A stretch of DNA of 57,872 nucleotides from Burkholderiaceae bacterium (GTDB lineage Bacteria > Pseudomonadota > Gammaproteobacteria > Burkholderiales > Burkholderiaceae_E). A program made the position numbers and the translations under genes. Shown in pieces: positions 54,012-57,872 of the stretch. Under the pieces are notes generated by a model. The model ran no database searches and was not told the origin of the DNA. It saw only the letters and a program-made list of their open reading frames with translations. Position 1 is the stretch's first letter. Every line of letters begins with the position of its first letter. The DNA lies in NCBI GenBank assembly GCA_024637395.1, contig JAGXFG010000078.1, forward strand, positions 1 to 57,872, written 5' to 3'.

Positions 54012-54284
54012 GTGGTCAGGCTGACCATCGTACCGGGAGCGTTGCGGGTCGATGTTGAGGACAACGGCTGCGGAATCGCGGCGGCCGACCAGCAGGTGAT
54101 ATTCGAGAAGTTCCGCCAGGCCGGCGACGCCCTGACCGACAAACCGCAGGGCACCGGGCTGGGGCTGCCGATCAGCCGCCAGATCATCGAGCATTTCGGC
54201 GGCAGGCTCTGGGTGGAGAGCAGGACTGGCGAAGGTGCGACCTTTTCGTTTACGCTGCCGCTGTCAGTACCCAAAAAAAGCTAA
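54012..54284 (+). CDS. C-terminal HATPase half of the CbrA-like kinase, in frame after the TAG
   Basis: Ninety residues in the same reading frame as the preceding kinase, separated only by TAG and one Val codon. They hold the rest of the ATP-binding domain: VDVEDNGCGI (G1), EKFRQAG (F box), TGLGLPISRQIIEHFGGRLWV (G2) and GATFSFTLPL. A GTG at 54012 could be read as a start but has no ribosome site. It is best regarded as part of one 51540-54284 gene split by a point mutation, a sequencing error or a readthrough codon. Confidence 0.75.
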   Translation: MVRLTIVPGALRVDVEDNGCGIAAADQQVIFEKFRQAGDALTDKPQGTGLGLPISRQIIEHFGGRLWVESRTGEGATFSFTLPLSVPKKS

Positions 54285-54327
54285 CAGGAGCCGCCCGGAC
54301 CGGGCGAGCGCCTGAGGATGAGAGGAG

Positions 54328-54708
54328 ATGGCCGTGAAGAAGAAAGTGTTGATCGTCGATGACGAGCCCAACAGCGTCATCTCGTTGGAGTTCCTCATGA
54401 AGCGCGAGGATTTCGAGGTCTTCGTGGCCACCGATGGAGAGGCTGCGTTGCGGCAGATTGCCGAGCACGACCCCGACCTGATCCTGCTCGACATCATGTT
54501 GCCCAAGAAGAATGGCTTCGAGGTCTGCCAGGAACTGCGCGCCGATCCGGCGCACGCCGCCACCAAGGTCATCATGCTCACGGCCAAGGGGCGCGACACC
54601 GAGGTTGCCAAGGGCCTGGCGCTGGGCGCCGACGCCTACATGACCAAGCCATTTTCGACCCGCGACCTGGTGGCGCGGGTCAAGAACCTGCTCGGCCTGG
54701 CGGCGTGA
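54328..54708 (+). CDS. CheY-like single-domain response regulator
   Basis: Receiver domain only, 126 residues. The acidic pair is in IVDDEPNS, the phosphorylated Asp in [16 protein letters not shown] (near residue 53), Thr in IMLTAKG and Lys in YMTKPFS. There is no output domain. ATG 54328 has GAGAGGAG directly before it. It lies 43 bases after the CbrA-like kinase and its stop overlaps the next gene (GTGA), so it is probably the phosphate acceptor of the upstream kinase, signalling to the exonuclease fusion or another effector. Confidence 0.93.
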   Translation: MAVKKKVLIVDDEPNSVISLEFLMKREDFEVFVATDGEAALRQIAEHDPDLILLDIMLPKKNGFEVCQELRADPAHAATKVIMLTAKGRDTEVAKGLALGADAYMTKPFSTRDLVARVKNLLGLAA

Positions 54709-56879
54709 GCCAGCGGGTCAAGTACCTGCTGGCGCTGGCTGCCTTCCTGGTGGTCGTCGGGATCGGGCTGGCGCTGCCCGGGGTCCTGTTCTGGGCCGAC
54801 CTCAACGCGCACGAGCAAGCGCTCATCAGCGCAATCATGAGCGATCACGGCGGGTTGCTGGTGGTGACGGCGCTGCTCGCGGTGGTGGCACTGGGGGCAG
54901 CCCTGCAGTCGGTCTTCAAGGCCTATGTGACCGCGCCGCTGCGCATGGCCGAAGCCACGCGCACCATGCACGAGGCCAACCCCGATCACCGCCTGCCCGA
55001 GAGCGGCACTGGGGAGCTGCGACTGCTGGCGCGGACCATCAACCAGCTGGCCGACGACAGGAATGCGCTGCGCCAAGACGTCGAGGAGCGCGTCCGTGAA
55101 GGCCGCCGCTCGGTCGAGGCCGAGCGCAACCGGCTGGCGGCGCTGATGTCGGAACTCACCCAGAGCGTGGTGGTGTGCAATCTCGACGGCCGCATCCTGC
55201 TCTACAACAATCGCGCCCGGCTGCAGTTCCAGGCGATGGCCGAAGCCACGCCCGAGTCCGGTTCCTACATCGGTCTGGGACGCTCGATCTTCGCGGTCTT
55301 CGAGCACAACCTGATCGCGCATGCGCTCGAGCAGCTGCAGCACCGGCTCAGCCGCGCCGGTTCGGCGCCGGTCGCGCACTTCGTCACTGTCACGGGAGCG
55401 GGACAGCTGCTGCGGGTGCAGATGGCGCCCGTGCTTACCGGTGCCGCCGAAGGTGACGCTGCCGCCGAAAAGACGACGGTGAGCGGCTACGTGCTGACCA
55501 TCGACAACATCACCCGCGGCTTCGAGGCCGACAGCGCCCGCGACCAGCTGCTGCAGTCGCTCACCGAAGGCAGTCGCGCGCCGCTCGCGAACATCCGCGC
55601 CGCGGTCGAGAATCTGGTCGCCTATCCCGACATGGACAGCGAGGAGCGCGAGCGCTTCATGAGCATCGTGGTCGAGGAGGTAGGGACGCTCAGCCAGAGG
55701 ATCGATCGCGCCGCCAGCGACCACGCCGGTTCGCTCAAGGCGCGCTGGCCGCTGGAGGAGATGCTCGGCACCGACCTGGTGGCAGCGTTGCAGCGGCGCA
55801 TCGAGAAGCGGCTCGAGCTGCCGTGCAAGATTGAGGAGGTCGACGCCGAGGCCTGGGTCAACGTCGACAGCTTCTCGCTGTTGCAGGGCCTGACTTACCT
55901 GGCCTCACGACTGCAGGAGGGCTACGAGGTGCGCGAAGTCCGCCTGCGGCTGATTCCCGCCGGGCGGATGGTCTATCTCGACCTGATCTGGTCGGGGGCG
56001 ATCGTCGCCACCGAGACGCAGATGAACTGGGAACTGGAGCCGATGACCAGCGGCGGCGAAGCGACGCCGCTGACGCTGCGCGAAGTGGTCGAGCGCCACG
56101 GCGGCGAAATCTGGCTGCAGCGCGACCGCACGGCGCACCGCGCCTTTTTCCTTTTCCTGATCCCGGCGGCAGCGCCGCAGGACACCATCGACGCGGGCTG
56201 GCCGGTGCACGGCGAGAGCCGCCCCGAGTATTACGACTTCGACCTCTTTGGCCAGTCCGACGAACGTCGCGACCTCGACGATCGCCTGCTCAGCGAGCTG
56301 ACCTACACGGTGTTCGACACCGAGACCACCGGGCTCGAACCCTCGGCGGGCGACGAGATCATCCAGATCGGCGCGGTGCGCATCGTCAACGGCCGGCGCC
56401 TGCGCCACGAGAACTTCGACCAGCTGATCGACCCGCGCCGGCGAATGGCGAAGGAGTCGACCGAGATTCACGGCATCACCCTGGAAATGCTCGCCGGGCA
56501 GCCGACGATCGACCGGGTGCTGCCCACCTTCCACGCCTTTTGCGCCGACACCGTGCTGGTAGCCCACAACGCCGCCTTCGACATGCGCTTCCTGCAGCTC
56601 AAGGAGGAAGCCACCGGGGTGCATTTCACCAACCCGGTGCTCGACACCATGCTGCTCTCACTCGTGGTCCAGCCAAACCAGGATTCCCACCGGCTCGAGG
56701 CCATCGCCGAGCGTTTCGGGGTGCCGTTGATCGGCCGCCACACTGCGCTGGGTGACGCGATCGTCACCGGCGAAGTGCTGCTCAAGATGATTCCGCTGCT
56801 CAACGAGCGGGGCATCAGGACGCTGCGCCAGGCCCGTGACGCCGCCCAGAAGTCGTACCTCGCGCGGGTGCGCTATTGA
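54705..56879 (+). CDS. Membrane pseudo-histidine-kinase fused to a DnaQ-type 3'-5' exonuclease
   Basis: A 724-residue fusion starting at GTG 54705 and overlapping the receiver gene by four bases. It has two N-terminal membrane helices (about 6-29 and 49-70), a HAMP-like segment ([21 protein letters not shown]), a coiled coil and a PAS domain ([27 protein letters not shown]). A HisKA-like region follows in which the H-box reads [18 protein letters not shown] with no histidine, then a degenerate HATPase keeping only [10 protein letters not shown]. Residues about 530-720 form an intact DEDDh exonuclease ([46 protein letters not shown]). It probably senses a signal and controls nucleic-acid trimming. 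Confidence 0.9.
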   Translation: MSQRVKYLLALAAFLVVVGIGLALPGVLFWADLNAHEQALISAIMSDHGGLLVVTALLAVVALGAALQSVFKAYVTAPLRMAEATRTMHEANPDHRLPESGTGELRLLARTINQLADDRNALRQDVEERVREGRRSVEAERNRLAALMSELTQSVVVCNLDGRILLYNNRARLQFQAMAEATPESGSYIGLGRSIFAVFEHNLIAHALEQLQHRLSRAGSAPVAHFVTVTGAGQLLRVQMAPVLTGAAEGDAAAEKTTVSGYVLTIDNITRGFEADSARDQLLQSLTEGSRAPLANIRAAVENLVAYPDMDSEERERFMSIVVEEVGTLSQRIDRAASDHAGSLKARWPLEEMLGTDLVAALQRRIEKRLELPCKIEEVDAEAWVNVDSFSLLQGLTYLASRLQEGYEVREVRLRLIPAGRMVYLDLIWSGAIVATETQMNWELEPMTSGGEATPLTLREVVERHGGEIWLQRDRTAHRAFFLFLIPAAAPQDTIDAGWPVHGESRPEYYDFDLFGQSDERRDLDDRLLSELTYTVFDTETTGLEPSAGDEIIQIGAVRIVNGRRLRHENFDQLIDPRRRMAKESTEIHGITLEMLAGQPTIDRVLPTFHAFCADTVLVAHNAAFDMRFLQLKEEATGVHFTNPVLDTMLLSLVVQPNQDSHRLEAIAERFGVPLIGRHTALGDAIVTGEVLLKMIPLLNERGIRTLRQARDAAQKSYLARVRY

Positions 56880-56915
56880 CACCGTCAGCGCAACCGAACC
56901 GCAGCAGCGGCAGGA

Positions 56916-57584
56916 TCAGCGCTGGTCGAGCTGGTAGCCGATGCCGTGGTGGGTGCGGATCTCGTAGGGTGAAAACGACAGCTTCTTGCGCAGCCGGTGC
57001 ACAAAGACCTCGATGGCGTTCGGGCCGGGGGCTTCGTCAGCCGAATACATGTGCCCGATCAGGCGGTCCTTGGTGACCACGCGCCCGAACTCCCTCAGCA
57101 GCAGGCTCAGGATCGCCACTTCGCGCACCGACAGGGCGATCACCTTGCCGTCGAGGCTGATGGTGCGCGTGTCCGGGTCAAAAGCCAGTCCGGTGGGCGC
57201 CTGAGCGCTCGCCACGGGACCGGTACTGCGGCGCAGAAGGGCAGCTACCCTGGCCTCCAGTTCGCGCACCGCGAAGGGCTTGGCGAGGTAGTCGTCGGCT
57301 CCCATGTTGAGCCCCTTGACCTTGTCGTCGGGCGAATCGCGGCCCGACATGATCAGCACCGGCAGCGTGAGCCCGCTGGCGCGGATGTGCTGCAGCACCG
57401 CGAAACCGTCGAGCCCCGGCAGCCCGACATCGAGGATCAGCAGGTCGTAGGGTTCGGTCTCGAGAGTCTTCTGGACTTCATCGCCGCCACGGACGGAGTC
57501 GACGAAATAGTTGTTGAGTGTTCTGAGCGCAAAGACGACCGCCTCCGTAAGACTGGGGTCGTCCTCTGCCACCAGAATCCGCAT
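56916..57584 (-). CDS. OmpR/PhoB family response regulator
   Basis: Transcription factor of 222 residues. The receiver domain has AEDDPSL, phosphorylated Asp in LLILDVGLPGLDGF (near residue 51), MSGRD and YLAKPF. The C-terminal winged helix (about 125-220) has LSVREVAILSLLLREFGRVVTKDRLI, NAIEVFVHRLRKKL and IRTHHGIGYQL. It resembles QseB/TctD-type regulators. It is on the opposite strand to the kinase cluster with no kinase next to it in view; its partner could be elsewhere. It lies downstream of the tmRNA coding piece, 157 bases from the hairpin at 57742. Confidence 0.94.
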   Translation of the reverse strand: MRILVAEDDPSLTEAVVFALRTLNNYFVDSVRGGDEVQKTLETEPYDLLILDVGLPGLDGFAVLQHIRASGLTLPVLIMSGRDSPDDKVKGLNMGADDYLAKPFAVRELEARVAALLRRSTGPVASAQAPTGLAFDPDTRTISLDGKVIALSVREVAILSLLLREFGRVVTKDRLIGHMYSADEAPGPNAIEVFVHRLRKKLSFSPYEIRTHHGIGYQLDQR

Positions 57585-57741
57585 TCTGTCTCCAGTAGAT
57601 CCGGCGCCAAGCCAGGATCAGCGCGAAATATCGCGTCTTGTCGCCCGTTATCCGGGTCTGTTTGAAAGACTTTTGTAAGCCCTGCGCCAATAGTATAGGA
57701 GGCGGTCTGCCGGGGAAACCCTGAACGGTCCCGGAAATGAC

Positions 57742-57872
57742 GACGGGGACCGAAGTCCCCGCCGGCTTTTCTTTGGTTACAAGGCTAAAGCAGCCTCGGC
57801 ATAGGCCTTAAGCGGCCAGTGCGAAACGCTCATCGTTGGCGTTTATAGATTTGCGCGGATTACGTCCGTCGC
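57742..57872 (-). ncRNA. ssrA: tmRNA coding piece, 5' part cut by the contig end
   Basis: On the minus strand, 57840-57808 read GCC AAC GAT GAG CGT TTC GCA CTG GCC GCT TAA, the tag peptide ANDERFALAA followed by stop, which has the A-N-D-x...L-A-A form of betaproteobacterial tmRNA tags. Upstream sequence (AATCCGCGCAAATCTATAAAC) looks like the run from PK1 to the tag. Downstream are hairpins CGAGGCT/AGCCTTG and GGCGGGGAC-TTCG-GTCCCCGTC (57763-57742). No T-arm (GGTTCGANTCC) or CCA end follows in the 220 bases before the regulator gene, so this is probably the coding half of a permuted two-piece tmRNA. The 3' limit is estimated. Confidence 0.85.

Noticed and set aside
57742-57774. Plus-strand hairpin GACGGGGAC-CGAA-GTCCCCGCC followed by GGCTTTTCTTT, looking like an intrinsic terminator
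   Set aside because: No plus-strand gene ends near it, and on the minus strand the same bases form a cUUCGg hairpin just after the tmRNA tag, so it is better explained as tmRNA structure.

Overview
The window is a high-GC (about 65-70% in most places) bacterial contig that reads as an unfinished genome or metagenome contig from a betaproteobacterium, probably Burkholderiales or a relative. Support for this is a TctC/Bug-type tricarboxylate transporter, TAXI-TRAP transport, a tmRNA tag reading ANDERFALAA at the right edge, and the general gene style. The first 40 bases are not genomic: they are Illumina Nextera adapter. No rRNA, tRNA, IS element, integrase or CRISPR array was seen, and no gap between genes exceeds about 220 bases.

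Left part (41-7,615): a tctCBA-type transporter (minus strand, tctA cut by the contig edge) is divergent from a FadR/FCD-type GntR regulator with an operator-like palindrome between them. Next comes a broken locus in which a PotA-like ABC ATPase is joined out of frame, through a few bases of microhomology, to the C-terminal half of an agmatinase. A small lipoprotein and a 1,010-residue MalT-like ATPase regulator with a C-terminal winged helix follow.

Middle-left (7,694-28,888): mostly chromosomal housekeeping and metabolic genes. They are a Fur-boxed feoB with a degenerate G domain, an AsmA-like protein, a deacetylase/acetyltransferase pair (class II HDAC plus Pat/YfiQ-like), fbp, pepN, and a lipoprotein subtilisin/kexin protease whose prodomain-like partner is a separate overlapping gene. 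Single-chain pyruvate carboxylase is coupled to a flavin reductase, followed by a PaiB-like protein, an M20 peptidase and ogt.

Middle (about 28,900-39,760): a block of eleven plus-strand genes with visibly lower GC, probably acquired as a unit. It encodes an EamA transporter, a mandelate-racemase-family enzyme, a Dpp/Opp-type peptide-class ABC transporter whose ATPases, binding protein and permeases are interleaved with an NAD-epimerase and a RidA protein, a kynurenine-formamidase-like hydrolase and an unknown protein. It looks like an uptake-and-catabolism operon for an unidentified small carboxylate, sugar acid or amide. A strong intrinsic terminator lies inside it.

Right part (39,780-57,872): an IlvD/Edd dehydratase, an allantoate/carbamoyl-amino-acid amidohydrolase, a ferritin-like/VIT1 iron transporter with a SHOCT protein, a ThDP decarboxylase, an SDR, a TAXI-TRAP transporter, a DMT exporter and a GDCCVxC protein. 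These are followed by a signalling cluster: a small membrane protein, a CbrA-like transporter-STAC-histidine kinase interrupted by an in-frame TAG, a CheY-like receiver, and a membrane pseudokinase fused to a DnaQ exonuclease. An OmpR-type regulator follows on the minus strand. The contig ends inside a tmRNA gene whose tag is present but whose T-arm/CCA part is absent downstream of the tag, as expected for a permuted two-piece tmRNA.
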